Positions 29,151-40,202 of a stretch of DNA of 64,000 nt are shown in pieces. The stretch is taken from NCBI GenBank assembly GCA_013407085.1, contig JACCGJ010000589.1:1-64000 (forward strand). Direction: 5' to 3'. The notes beneath the pieces were generated by a model. It saw only the letters and a list, made by a program, of their open reading frames with translations. It had not been told where the DNA came from and searched no databases. Each line of letters starts with the position of its first letter. Positions within the stretch are counted from its first letter, which is position 1. Origin of the DNA: Atriophallophorus winterbourni. Taxonomy: Eukaryota > Platyhelminthes > Trematoda > Plagiorchiida > Microphallidae. A program made the translations under genes and the position numbers.

Positions 29151-30748
29151 GGCTGAATCAAAGGTGAATAAAATGTGTGGCCAATGCTTCAGCAGTTTGA
29201 TGACGTGTTCAGAGACGCAACTCAAGGTTTCACCTTAGCTTGATTGTTAACCATACGGTAAGGTATTTTGGGGTTGAGCTCCATCGTGCGTTATATCTCT
29301 TCTTGGAAGTACAACTTGTCTTGGATGAGAAATTTGTTTTATTTTTCCGCGGTAAACGGAATGTTTCCCAGGTCTCTGATGATGGGTTTTGCGATGGTGT
29401 TGCCAAGCAATGTTTCGTCCCACTTACGAGTTCGGCTTCTTAAATTAATTAAATTTGTCAGGAGGACAAATTGGGAGCTCAATTCTATTGAACTTTTGAG
29501 ATTAGATATTAGCCATGTCCAAAACTCACGTACGTTGATGGTTTTCGCTTGGCAGTTAAACGTTTTTTTCAGAGCATCACTCAACGCCATAGTGTTGATC
29601 CGCCTAACTCTTTTACGGGCATCATTTGTTCTTACAGCTTTAAACGGATAGTCAAACTAATCCCAGTGGACTTTTGTATGCAACGTTATCAACGTCATGT
29701 TCATTGCTTGTCAGAACGAGATCTAGGAGTGAAGGTACATCGGTTCCGCGTTATCGGGTATTACAGGCAATGTGGATATAAAGAGGAATATCGTCCAACA
29801 ACACACTAAATGCGCGTTCGAGGGAGTGTTCTGGGTAAATGAGACTGCTCTGCAGATTCGGTAAATTGAAGTCACCCATAATCAAAAATCCACAAGTGCA
29901 TCTGGAAGTAACCATGCGAATTTTATCCAGTAGGGCCAGATTGCAAGTTTCCTATGAAGACGGTGGGCGATATACTACTTCTAAAACACAGTCTTCGCCG
30001 TTAGCTAATCGGACTGAGCACCAGAGTTTATCCAGTAATACGATGCCAATATATCTGTAATCTCACGGCAAAGAAGGTTTTGGCTATAATACAAAGCTAC
30101 TCTTCCTCCTCTGGTTTCACGTTCATGACGAATAAGTGACATTCATGGTAATTCTAGTTCAGTATATGTTTATTGAGTTTTTAGCCACGTTTCCGTTACG
30201 GCGATGATGTATGGTGAACATTTCAGAAAAACTGCACGCAGTTCACCAATTTTGTTTCCGAGACATCGTACCTTCGTATAGATGTATTTCGTAGTTTTTT
30301 TCTCAACAACGATGGGGTGTGGGAAAAAAGGTTAGCGAATCGCAGAATATCTGTTAGGCTGACTACTCCATGGTTGGCATTTGAAGGTTTTTTGCTTGCA
30401 AGGATGCTGATCGATTTGAGGTTTTACTGTTAAAATACAGTGATCTATAGTGTCGGCTACATTTGTTCCTGATACGTCAACTACTGATTGACTTTGTGGT
30501 GTTTCTACTTGTCTTTATGGTGAGTCTGTCTGTCCAATATGAAGTTTCAATGCGCTTAGTCTAATTTCTCGTGGTATTAGTCTGCGGCCATTTTCCCAAC
30601 GAGTTTTGACCGTGTTTAACATATATTTACTACAGAACGTTATTTTAAGGGGCTTAGGACCGATGCCCTTATAATTCGTAGATTTGGGGATGCGAAACGT
30701 GTCCGTCACAGCTACATCATGCAAACCAAGTATATCACTGAGGAATCT

Positions 30749-31096
30749 TCATTGTAACTGATCGTATTTGCGCTGCACCGCTTTATTAGTTGCTTCATCA
30801 ACTTCTGGAACTCCAAAAAGGATTATACATAGGTCATGCCTCTGTTTCGTTTGGTTTTGTTGCTGGTCCTTTCGGGCCCTTTCCCACCGGGGCACATCCG
30901 CAAAGATCCTTGCAGTGGTCTCTGAACGCTCCTTACGCAGGAGAAAAGCGGATAGTAAGATGTTTTCAAGATCCCTTTTAGAGTAAACTGTGATTCTAAG
31001 CAATCTTGGCTGGTCCAGATTTGAAGAAGTAGGTTTACGATTCAGTCGTATCAATGATAATGGTTCAACTGGCTCCAAGTGCATGCTGCTGCACAA
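30749..31096 (-). pseudogene. CR1 ORF1 central domain
   Basis: LDQPRLLRITVYSKRDLEN is followed by FLLRKERSETTARIF, RWERARKDQQQNQ and LCIILFGVPEVDEATN. The same protein segment occurs on the plus strand at 43615-43810, confirming a repeated family. Confidence 0.65.
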
Positions 31097-31632
31097 CCTT
31101 CTCCATTGTTCTTTAGCCTGCTTTAGCCTCTACCATAGTAAGGTGGCACTCATTTCCTTTACGTTGGTGCAAATGACGCTTAGTTCATGGAGCGGATGTG
31201 CACTGTGTGCCTGTCACTTTCGTTGGTTGCGAGGCGTTTCAACTGCCTTAGATGGAATACCTATCGTAACCACTTCAGGAGTACGTTGCACTGTGACTTT
31301 TGGTTTTGAACCTGAGGGTTTTCGATGGACCTTCAAATGAGCAGGTGACTTTGGCTACGTAACATTTTGCGGACCAGGGAAGCTTTGGAAAGTCGCGATT
31401 TTAAATGTGTCTTGATGAAAAAAGCTCTTCAAGACTCTCCGGCACAATTGCAACAGCTGGACCTTCTTGTCGAATGATCTTCGAAGATGCATCTTTTATC
31501 TGACTGGCATTACCGTCAGTGGTTTCCGATTAATCGAAACCTATACGAGCAAACTGAGAATTCTGAACGATGACCAGAGTCTCTACCGATGCCTCAAACG
31601 TTTTCATGAGGAGCTCTAAACTCAGCATTCGA

Positions 31633-31905
31633 TCATCCAGGTTGCTTTGCTGGACATTTGTTCGAGCAGCTAAATCTGCGTTTGATGTCGTTTGAACATT
31701 TTTTACGCACGTAGCATACACCAGTCATGTTTTCATCATTTAGGATCGATATCGCCTCCGTGGTCAACAAATTTTCACCTTTTGCGTGACACGTGTAGGA
31801 ACAGTTGCGACACGTAACTGATTTGACCTTACCACTGGCGACTGTCATGCAGACGACGCAAGGTTCGCGAACATCAGATCGTTTCATGTTAACGAGGCCA
31901 ACCAA
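31633..31905 (-). pseudogene. CR1 ORF1 zinc-finger (PHD-like) segment
   Basis: Cys/His pattern: PCVVCMT, then VTCRNCSYTCHAKGE, then GVCYVRKKC. This C-x2-C, C-x2-C, C-H, C-x5-C spacing looks like the PHD/zinc-binding domain described for ORF1 of some CR1 elements, which binds element RNA or chromatin. The frame is short and leads with a stop-flanked Met. Confidence 0.6.
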
Positions 31906-32169
31906 AAGTACAAATCACAGCACAAAAGTCGATACGGCAGGGGTTGGTTTGTGTGGTATTGTGTTAACGGAAAGTGACGAGTTGTACGAGTATTTCGTCA
32001 CCCAATTTAGCCGGGAAGTTATTAGCCTCCGTTGAGAATATTCGTGTGACATTGATTTCACGTTGAGTAGCTCCCGTAGTAGTAAACACCGATAGGTTGA
32101 TCTAACAGCAGAAACACAAATGCGTTTCAAATAAACGAACGAAATGTAGCAAATCCACGGGTGACCCAC

Positions 32170-33037
32170 ACAAAGATCGACACGTCGTAGATGGAAAATT
32201 CTTGTATGATTAGATCCGTCGTAGCAAACTTTCAGATAGAAATCCGTAACTCATACCGATCGGATGAAAACTATGAAAGTTGGAAATTAATCCGACCACA
32301 CGTCACGATGCTCTGTTATGGTGTAGAAGTTTTTCGACTTGGCAGTAAACCGTATGGTAAATCGACAACTGGTTCTTGTTTTACGTGACTTACTGACCCC
32401 GGTAAGTTCAAACAGAGGTCAGGACTATCACTCTTGGTCAAACAGTGACCGCGTTCTTTTGTATTAACGGCAATGCACGTTTTGCTCGGTGAATGAGCCA
32501 AGTGTGTTTGCCCTGGCCCGAGTGACTTGACACTAATTATTTTTTGCAGGCTTTTCAGTCATTATTGTTGTGTATCGATTGGTACTTAATCACGTTCCGT
32601 GTTGTGACTATCACCCTTTAGCTGACGATTTTTCTCTCAGAAATGAACCGTTACCCCGAATACCAACAAATATTATTTTCTCGACAACGAAAACATTTTT
32701 CACTAGAGTTTCGACTTGACTATCGCGAGAATTCCATGCATATCTTTAATTTCAACACATTTGTTCGAACTCTTGCAAACGCCACGCAATTTCAAATACT
32801 AGATTTGCAACAACCGTTTTACTATAATATCGGTTGAGTGAATGTTTCACGTTCATTTTACTTAAGGGTGTATTCACTAGAGCTGCCTTTTGACCCGTCC
32901 TAGATTTTGAAAACAGTGTACATTTGGTAGACAAAATGTTGACTTGAGAACGACTGTTGGATTTAAAATCAAGAATCAACGAACCTGATCGAAACACACA
33001 AAATGCAGCTGTGAATACGGTGAACACGTGGGTGGGT
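32170..33037. other. Unassigned spacer
   Basis: No coding or repeat signal recognised. Confidence 0.3.
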
Positions 33038-33245
33038 AGGTATCAAAGCACAAGCCTGATTCAGGCAAAGTGACGCACAGTCAGACTGAGATACTGTCAT
33101 GTTGCCAAGGCCTAGACAGATATGACAAAAGAAATGCAAAGGAAATAGAAATGGTAGTGAGACTCCAGCGTGTTTCAGCATGCAGCTCACTACCGGCGGC
33201 CAATCAATCTAGTACGATGTTAGCCGCACAGCACATAAATACTGT
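33038..33245 (+). repeat. Interspersed repeat A, rightmost copy
   Basis: GCACAAGCCTGATTCAGGCA head with a 14-base deletion in the middle, then the body with CAGCTCACTACCGGCGGC. No further copy of this family was seen between here and 64000. A short GA run lies at 33282-33294. Confidence 0.7.
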
Positions 33246-33299
33246 AAGATTTCGCGTCCATGCGTGGGTGCTAAAAGCGACAGAGAGAGAGAGACAGAA

Positions 33300-34160
33300 T
33301 GCCTATCATTAGCGAGCCTTGGAAAGAATATAATTAAAGTTCGCACATGCATACATTAGAATACACAGACTGTGTCAATGATAGTTTATATTCACTCGAA
33401 AACAAGGTCCAACGAAATTCATGATCACCTTGTGGTCGTACAACCCGAAGTAAACAATTTTCCGAATAGCATAACAGATGAGTTTAGTTGTCCAGGCTGA
33501 GTGATCCTCTAATAGCTCTATTAATAGTGGGTTAACTAACTGAGAATAATTTTTATTTAAGTTATAGGATTTTAGTTCATCAAAGTCCTCGAGGATTATG
33601 TGTTTTAAAAGCCATAGTTATCTAATATTCTTCAATTCAGTCTTTAGACAAAATCCACGCGCTTTTTCAGAGAAACCATTCAAGCAGCAAAATTTAGTAA
33701 ATTCGAAGGCAATACAATTGCAACTTTAACTGGGATCTGTAGGGTTTTGCTTACTTTCAATAGTAATACCCGGTTCTCAATATTGTTTAATATTTGTTAA
33801 AACATCAAAATTATTCACATTTGAGTCAGTGTCAACTGACCTTGACCATAAATCGAATTGGATTAACGCGAACAGACGCTGTGCTAGGCGAGGTGGGGCA
33901 CTTCTGCAGCGATACTCAGTCGCTTTGCAATTCAATTGAACCGAGTCAAACACCTGCAACCGAACACACAAAACGGTCACCCTACCGTATGTCAAGAGCA
34001 CATTCGAAGGAATAAGTAGAATTTTGAATAACGTAGGTATAGGAGCAATGTATTAGGGAAGTAGAACTATCCGGTCCCAATTAGTGACCCTCAAGGATTT
34101 GCGACGAACTGTATATACTGAATCAAATGTAAATGTTGCCCCGGTGTTTACATTGAACAA
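33300..34160. other. Unassigned AT-rich spacer
   Basis: No coding or repeat signal recognised. Confidence 0.3.
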
Positions 34161-34466
34161 ATGTCTAGAGAGCTTTGCTCTAGGATCAACGAACATAGAA
34201 AACGAATAGGAAAACAACCCGTAAATTCCAGTGAGTATCAATCGTTGTTACAGGATGCTCCCCTAGCTGAGAACGTACTAGGCACGTGCCACAATGTGAA
34301 TCTTGATAACGTGGAGGTGATGAGGCGGGTTGTGAAACCATATAGATCAAGACTTCACGCGGTGGTTGAGATAGTGAAGGGAACGGAGGCCACAATAGTC
34401 GGTGCACATTATCAGCCCGTCAAGGTCAGTCGAGCCTCCTCCTGGTGCGACAAGATCAGGAAATGA
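34161..34466 (+). pseudogene. Possible Penelope-like element C-terminal fragment
   Basis: Open frame of 101 codons. The series SRINEHRKRIGKQPVNSSEY, then LAENVLGTCHNVNLDNVEVM and YRSRLHAVVEIVKG resembles the C-terminal GIY-YIG endonuclease part of Penelope-like retroelements (Arg, Glu-His, then a 'GH' block, then an R...E..I block). There is no RT nearby. Alternatively it could be a diverged exon of an unknown gene. Confidence 0.4.
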
Positions 34467-34479
34467 ATGGAATGGCCTA

Positions 34480-34890
34480 GATGACCCGAAAAGAAGGGAT
34501 AAAAGCCCGGAGGTTGTTTACCTGCCACCCATGAAGTGATAACCTGAGAATTTTGCATAATTTAGTAATAATGGATCAGAAGTCGGCCGATAATCCGAAG
34601 CAGGTGCAAATGTCACGCGATGTGTGCAAACGGTTCTTATATGAATAACCAGTTGTGTGATTAATAATACGTGTAATTAACGTTCTGTGCGAAACACGTT
34701 GACTTCCTGTTCACTAAAATAGCAAAGGCTGATATGAATGCAGTGATTAAGGTAGATGTGGCTGACATCCACAATCCTGCGTACGGTACTGATGTGGGTA
34801 CTAATTAACGTACGCAACTCCTAATGCACACAGGACTATCGGTCAGTAAACATGGCGCACACCTGCGACGACAAAGCTATTAGGTGATGA
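34480..34890. other. Unassigned spacer
   Basis: No coding or repeat signal recognised. Confidence 0.3.
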
Positions 34891-34894
34891 CAAA

Positions 34895-35720
34895 TCATGC
34901 ATCGTACAAGGAATAGCGTGCATGGAAACACGCGACTTCGTTGGTCTCACCAAATGGAATTCGACGGAATTGGTAGAGTTTCCCGGTAGCTTCGAATGCG
35001 GTGAATGGTTTATCCTCGCCAAGTAGGGGTATTTGGTGATATGCGCTCCGCAGATCTAGAGTACTGAAAACATTGTAAACAGCGACATTTTCAACTAGTT
35101 GATCGATCCTTGGCAAAGGGTAAGCATCAAGTTGCGTGAAGCTGTTAATTGTCTGGGTATAATCAATAACTAACCGCTTCTCGTGATGTTCGCTGGTAGG
35201 AATTAAAACCTCAGCCCGCCAGGGTGAAGATGATGGCTCAATCATACCTTCTTTCAACTATTGTTCAATCTCCGATTTGATGAAACGCTCATCGACAAAA
35301 CAGTGGCGTCTGGATTTAGTGGCTATAGGCTTGCAGTCAGCAGATAAGTTTTTGAAGAGAGACGGAGGTGTGACTTTGGCTGCCATAAGTCCACATTTTC
35401 AAAAAGTCATGTCCAAACAGTACATCTGCACACAGATTAGGCCTGACTAAAAATTTGAATTGTGGATAAACTGATTTCTTGTAGCGAATGGGTAGGTAAA
35501 CCATGCCTTCGGTTTGACTCGTATGTTCGGCATTAGAAAGAGTTATTTTGTTTATACACGGAACTAGTTCCCAAGAGTTCTTACGAACAACCGAGGAATT
35601 TATGTAGATCTCAGAGCTCCGACACAGACTGGACAAGTGCTCTGTCAGCCGACGATGTTACAAACTGCACACCATGTCTGGGGCAAGCTGATCATAAAGA
35701 TAAAAATGATAGTAAAAAAG
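34895..35720 (-). mobile_element. Ty3/gypsy LTR retrotransposon pol fragment
   Basis: Minus strand, in order: a retropepsin-like end (FVTSSADRALVQ, then PNLCADVLFGHDFLK), the connector CKPIATKSRRHCFVDERFIK, and the RT start LKEGMIEPSSSPWRAEVL with DYTQTINSFTQLDAYPLPRI and STLDLRSAYHQIPL. The active-site DSG of the protease has decayed to TSS. The frame ends at FGETNEVACF before the YVDD box, so RT, RNase H and integrase are missing. It is a dead remnant with stops. Confidence 0.8.
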
Positions 35721-35836
35721 CACCGAAGCTTGGACTATCAACCTTATCAACGTAAAGAAGTATCTCCCAAAAAAGCCCCCATTATGTACAGCATTCAGAA
35801 GGAAATAGTAGCCAATATCATAATATGTTTAACGGG

Positions 35837-35842
35837 TTTATT
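35837..35842 (-). terminator. Poly(A) signal of serpin A
   Basis: AATAAA on the minus strand, about 115 bases after the serpin stop. In serpin B the same place reads GATCAA. Confidence 0.6.
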
Positions 35843-35955
35843 AAAAGCATTCAACAATGATACGCGTGCGTACGCAGTTTCAAACAGTCATAAAGTAAAA
35901 TGTACTTTTCTGTAAAGAAAGATTCACAGCCAATGTTTCGTGAAGATGAAGAAGT

Positions 35956-37303
35956 TCACAGCAATTCAGGTTTGACAACGTGACCAATGAATACGGGCAC
36001 GGTTTTGTCACAGACAATAGCCACAAAAAATGGTTTATTGACACGGAACTCTAGTGGGGGGATAGAAGAACACGCTGCCCCTTTCTACAATACATTCCAG
36101 TGGCAGCAGCTGCGGTTGCACCATATTCGTCAACCTGGAAAAAGAACAGTACTTGGTTATGTTATCCGTGTCATGTTTTATACGCATCGTAAAAATATGT
36201 TCGACATACCTCAAGGACTGCTTTATGATACGCTGATTGGATGTACAACCGCGGGTCGGTGCACATCTTGGTGAGATCAGCACACTCAGAGAAGAGAGAC
36301 TTCATCCCACAAGCTGATAGGTGGCTCTTCAAATTGATTGGATCTTTGACATCCAATTTAAATTTTGGAAGATGTAGCCTCACCTTCTTAAAAATGAAAT
36401 AAGAGTTTAAAATTGCAGCAATTTTCCCCTCTTTCTTGAGTTCTGTGACCAAATTCGGTAGCCCTGCTTGTTGATTCGGAAGCACGATAAGCATTTCCCA
36501 ACTAAATTGAAGATTAATAATAAAGGCGATTTTCTTACTTTGCTCCACGAAAAGGCAGTTTCAATGCCAACGCATCAAATTCCCGAAGCTCCACAAATGG
36601 GTACTTCTCTTCCTTAAACATCATGGGAACTTTCATTTTCGAACCATCCAAACAATGAAAGTCTTCTTCATGTGTATACCTTTCTTTGAATTCCTCTTTC
36701 CAGAATCCTTGAAACAAATGTATTTGAATTAACACCCACCTTTAAAATAGAGGGCGTTCATCAGCACCAGAGTTGTATCATTATTCAACGCCCCATGTGG
36801 CAAGAGATCCTTGATTTTGTCTTTGGTCTGCTTCTCAACCCACTGGTTCATATGCTGACGCATCGCTTCCAAATCTTTGAGAGCATTTAATTTTTCGGCA
36901 GACGCTTCATAATATTTTGCCAGCGTTTGCTCGTAAGCTTCGACAATCTTGGCCTCTTTTAGTAGGAACATCCTGTTTGCGATGGAGACATCAACCCCAG
37001 CAGTCGGCTTGAAATACTTCATCAGATTTGACCCGAAAGTTTGATGCAGCGCTTCAGAGGTTCCTTCTTTCGATATGCACAACGCATTTAACATTTCGGT
37101 TTTCGTGACACCATCAGCACCGGCCAAGGCCATCAGGCACGCTGTGTAGATACTCACGGGTGAAAAAAATACATTTTGTAAGTTGCCTGCAATATTTAGA
37201 ATCGACATTAATATTCAATGTTAGACCAACCTCCTTGTTCAGCAGAAATCTGGTCGTACAATTTGCGCGTAAATTGGGACAAAGCTTGTTTCACTTCCGC
37301 CAT
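35956..37303 (-). pseudogene. Serpin A, five exons, frameshift in the reactive-loop exon
   Basis: Exons on the minus strand: 37303-37231, 37186-36740, 36707-36539, 36501-36210 and 36134-35956. All junctions are GT-AG with matching phase. No signal peptide (starts MAEVKQALSQFTRKLYDQIS), so it looks intracellular, clade-B-like. Serpin landmarks: NVFFSPVSIYTACLMALAGA, WVEKQTKDKIKDLLPHG, LVLMNALYFKG|FWKEEF, PNLVTEL and SAYHKAVLEV, then hinge VDEYGATAAAAT. The last exon is 179 bases against 171 in serpin B. That net 8-base difference falls after the hinge, so the frame stops at a TAG before the conserved EFRVNKPFFVAIV end. Serpins trap proteases by inserting the cleaved loop, so this copy should be dead unless the frameshift is an error. 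Its poly(A) signal is intact. Confidence 0.85.
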
Positions 37304-37898
37304 CTTCGCGCTATTGTAGCGTATCATTCAAAAATCAGCTAGTTGTAATTTGTCTAATTAACCAATCACATTGCTGTACACGTGATGACATATTGATTAT
37401 GCAATCAAAGAACGATGATGATTGGTGCAGACAGGCCTCGGTTTTGGTTTGTCTGTCTATGTGCAGTAAACACCATCCGAAATGTGTTGATGAGAATTTT
37501 CAGTCGAACAATAGAAAACCCACTAATCCGCTTTAATTTAAGACAATTTCAAAAGCATCGTGGTTCCACCTATAATTAAATCGATTGCTGTAATATACAG
37601 TAGATTAAAAGTGAAATCCAGCAAATAGGTGTTTTAGTCTGGGGTCCGAGCTTTTGGAGGTAATCTATTTCCTTCTGTAGCGAGAAATAGAATAGTTGAG
37701 AGTAAAACAATGTAAAATAAGTGTCTTGTAATCATTATCAGAGGGAACAGTAAATTTGAGTCAACCTAGAGGTGAACGCAGCCATTGAAATGGCTCGGTT
37801 AGGCCAGTAAAGATAATTTTTGGGGGGAAAGATTTCCAGAGAAATCGTAGTCGAGCCGAGGACAAGATCCTCTTAGTGTGCAGGCTAGCTCACTATTT

Positions 37899-38494
37899 TC
37901 GTGAGACCGCAATATTACCTGCAAATTGATTTCAACGTACATCCGTCCTCATGTTGAATATGGGATCCTTGGTTGAAAAAATATATTCTGCTATTAGAAA
38001 CTCGACAGCGCAAAGCGACAAAACTCGTCCTGGGACTGTCAAATTATCCATACGAAACGCGACTTAAATTATTGAATTTGCCTTCGGCTCAATACAGACG
38101 GAAACGAGGAGCACTAATATTCATTTGGACAGTGCTTAAACAAACGAATCATCCTTGCGGTCATTTGTTTCATCTTTCCCATAACACACATCTGCGAGGT
38201 CACCCATCTAAACTTTACCAACAGCATAGCAGGTTGAACTGCCGCAAATATGCATTTTCTGTTAGCGATGTGCAACTGTGGAACAGTTTACCTACTCGTG
38301 TAGTACAATCTGGAACTGTTGAAGTTTTCAAGAAATCACTAGATATTCACATGGACAAGTATGTTTTTGATGTTTGACAATAATCTAACAATATTTTGAT
38401 ATTTTTTACCATCCGACCCGATGTACATTTGTGTGGGTCTTGTAAAGCATCGCTTTTTACCTGCATATAATCTATGAATAATCTATGAATATGA
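37899..38494 (+). mobile_element. 5'-truncated CR1-like LINE inserted in the duplication
   Basis: The open frame 37973-38377 encodes the CR1 C-terminus: RQRKATKLVLGLSNYPYETR, YRRKRGALIFIW and SRLNCRKYAFSVSDVQLWNS. The 3' end has an AATCTATGAAT-type short repeat near 38468-38488. Copy B of the duplication lacks it and so preserves the empty site. Confidence 0.85.
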
Positions 38495-38555
38495 AAAATC
38501 ACGAATGTTCATTAAAATGGAGGCAGTGACTTTCACGAAAGCATATGTCCTTTCG

Positions 38556-39030
38556 TACATATTGAATTTCTATATATATATGTAGTTGATTAGATCAACA
38601 ACCTTGTCTTGCAATTACACACGTTTATGTACAGTTAAGCGATATAAATAATGTAACCATTATTCTTTTTGTAAAAACAATTCAATTTACGTTTGTTTGA
38701 ACGAATGATTAGAAATATATGCTACATAAAAGCAAAACTTTTCTATTATTCTATCACCGATTAAATCCATGCAGATCCTAATCGTATTGTGTCTACCTGC
38801 TGAGTGCAAACAGCACGAAACCTGTCGTAAAAATGCCCGGTAAGTGTGTTTTTACCTTTTTGACTACAAACGTGGGACTAGTGTGATTGGTCGAATATTA
38901 CTCTTTCCTTTGCCCGATATTATTAATCGTTGTTAATGTTTCGAAGAATAAAATTTGGTTTATCACGTGCCTGAGTGTGCATAATGTAACACAACAAATT
39001 GGCTTCCTGAGATTTTTCGTATTATTTACA
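38556..39030. other. Unassigned spacer
   Basis: AT-rich. A conceivable short exon ATGCCCG followed by GTAAGTG lies at 38831-38845, but I cannot link it to anything. Confidence 0.3.
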
Positions 39031-39039
39031 ATGTATTCG

Positions 39040-39420
39040 TCCGCTACTATTGGCCGTTCTTCACCCATTTGGGCATATATTAACTGCCCTCCAGATTCAT
39101 GGATTACATGGAAAACTACATTTCTGAATTACGTGGAACTACTAGACATTCGGCATCCCGAACTCGTGCTCGACCAGAAAACAAAATTAAAATTGTTACC
39201 AAATCAGCTGTGTCCTGAAGGACAAATACAATATGATATCCATGATGTACGTAATGAAACTACCTCAATGAAGCATTAACTGCGTTGGATAAATCGATGG
39301 GTGCAGAGCAGAATCTTCATGCTTCACGATTAATGTTCACACGAATTATTCAAGAAGCTGGCGAAACGCTGGAATGCTATATTTCTAGATGGACATAAGC
39401 AGTTCGGTTGTGTGACTAAT
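39040..39420 (+). mobile_element. LTR retrotransposon gag (capsid) fragment
   Basis: PPDSWITWKTTFLNYVELLD, then LKLLPNQLCPEGQIQYDIHD and, after a frameshift at about 39254, NYLNEALTALDKSMGAEQN with FTRIIQEAGETLECYISRW. The W..W...F..Y, L...L..EG and F...Q..GE....Y...W pattern is that of Ty3/gypsy-type capsids. No protease or RT follows. Confidence 0.65.
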
Positions 39421-39467
39421 CTAGTGTACCAGCAATAAAAGTCGAAGAAACAATACTACCGTCGTGG

Positions 39468-40202
39468 ACAAGAAACTTCGTTCAGTCGACGAATTGTAAC
39501 TTGATATCCTGTCCTGCTCGTAAATAGTTTTTAAATTTTTGTGTGAAAGTATTGTAACTGCTGCAAATTAGTGTATTCGAATAAAGCCAAGTTCTTCTTC
39601 TACTTCTTAATCACTGTGCGAATGATCCTACATGGCTGGCGCGAAATCTCAAGTGCCATGATTGTGCTAAACTTGGACATTTTGCTATCGTGTATACATC
39701 CAAATACGTGAGCTTCGTCACTGAAACTATCCAAACGTCAGCATATAGAAAACACTCGCGATGACGGATTACCCTGTAATATTGAAGGATTTCGAGTGCG
39801 TTCCCCATCATTACAAGACTTGAACATGACTTACCTTCTCTTGACGAAAAGATTTAATTCTGCTAAGTGACTTTGATGAATATACCACAATTGTCTCATG
39901 ATAAAATTTCCACAAAATGCAAAAATTGAATCACCGTGGATAAAACACTTCAAAACATGCTGAATTAATTTCTGTTTCTATTTTTCATCAATTAAACAGC
40001 TTGCCATTAAATATATATCACGAAATATAAGGTTTAATTCAAACATTATAGCTACTGACAAAAAACAGTAGTATATATACACGTGAAAACAATGGAGGTC
40101 ACCATGGCAAAGTTTTTGAACAGTTAAGTTTGATCATAGTTCACACACACTTACAACACAGTGGGGTGTAGAAATGCGAGCTCTCTTTGCAAAAAGCCTA
40201 AG
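39468..40202 (+). repeat. Repeat C, copy 1 (zinc-knuckle remnant)
   Basis: Matches 41147-41903 along its length and 52230-52790 in its right part. It starts with CAAGAAACTTCGTT, has an AATAAAGCC near 39578 and a Cys-rich segment LKCHDCAKLGHFAIVY. That resembles a retroviral-type zinc knuckle (C-x2-C-x4-H-x4-C), with the last Cys lost to Tyr here. Confidence 0.6.

Larger units (their letters stand above)
29150..32165 (-). mobile_element. 5' half of a CR1-like LINE (ORF1 and endonuclease)
   Basis: On the minus strand, ORF1 runs from 32165 to 30510 and the endonuclease from about 30300 to 29220. ORF1 has an N-terminal zinc finger (31905-31633), a central RNA-binding-like part (31096-30749) and a C-terminal part (30724-30515). 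The endonuclease retains VVYRPPSS and the FLIMGDFNLPNLQSS block near 29880, with stops between. No RT follows. This is 3'-truncated, the reverse of normal LINE truncation. Confidence 0.8.
35720..38555. repeat. Segmental duplication, copy A (with a LINE inside)
   Basis: Includes serpin A, its upstream and downstream flanks, and matches 49640-51870 nearly base for base apart from a LINE at 37899-38494. Left limit near the shared CACCGAAGCTTGGA; right limit at CATATGTCCTTTCGT. Confidence 0.8.
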
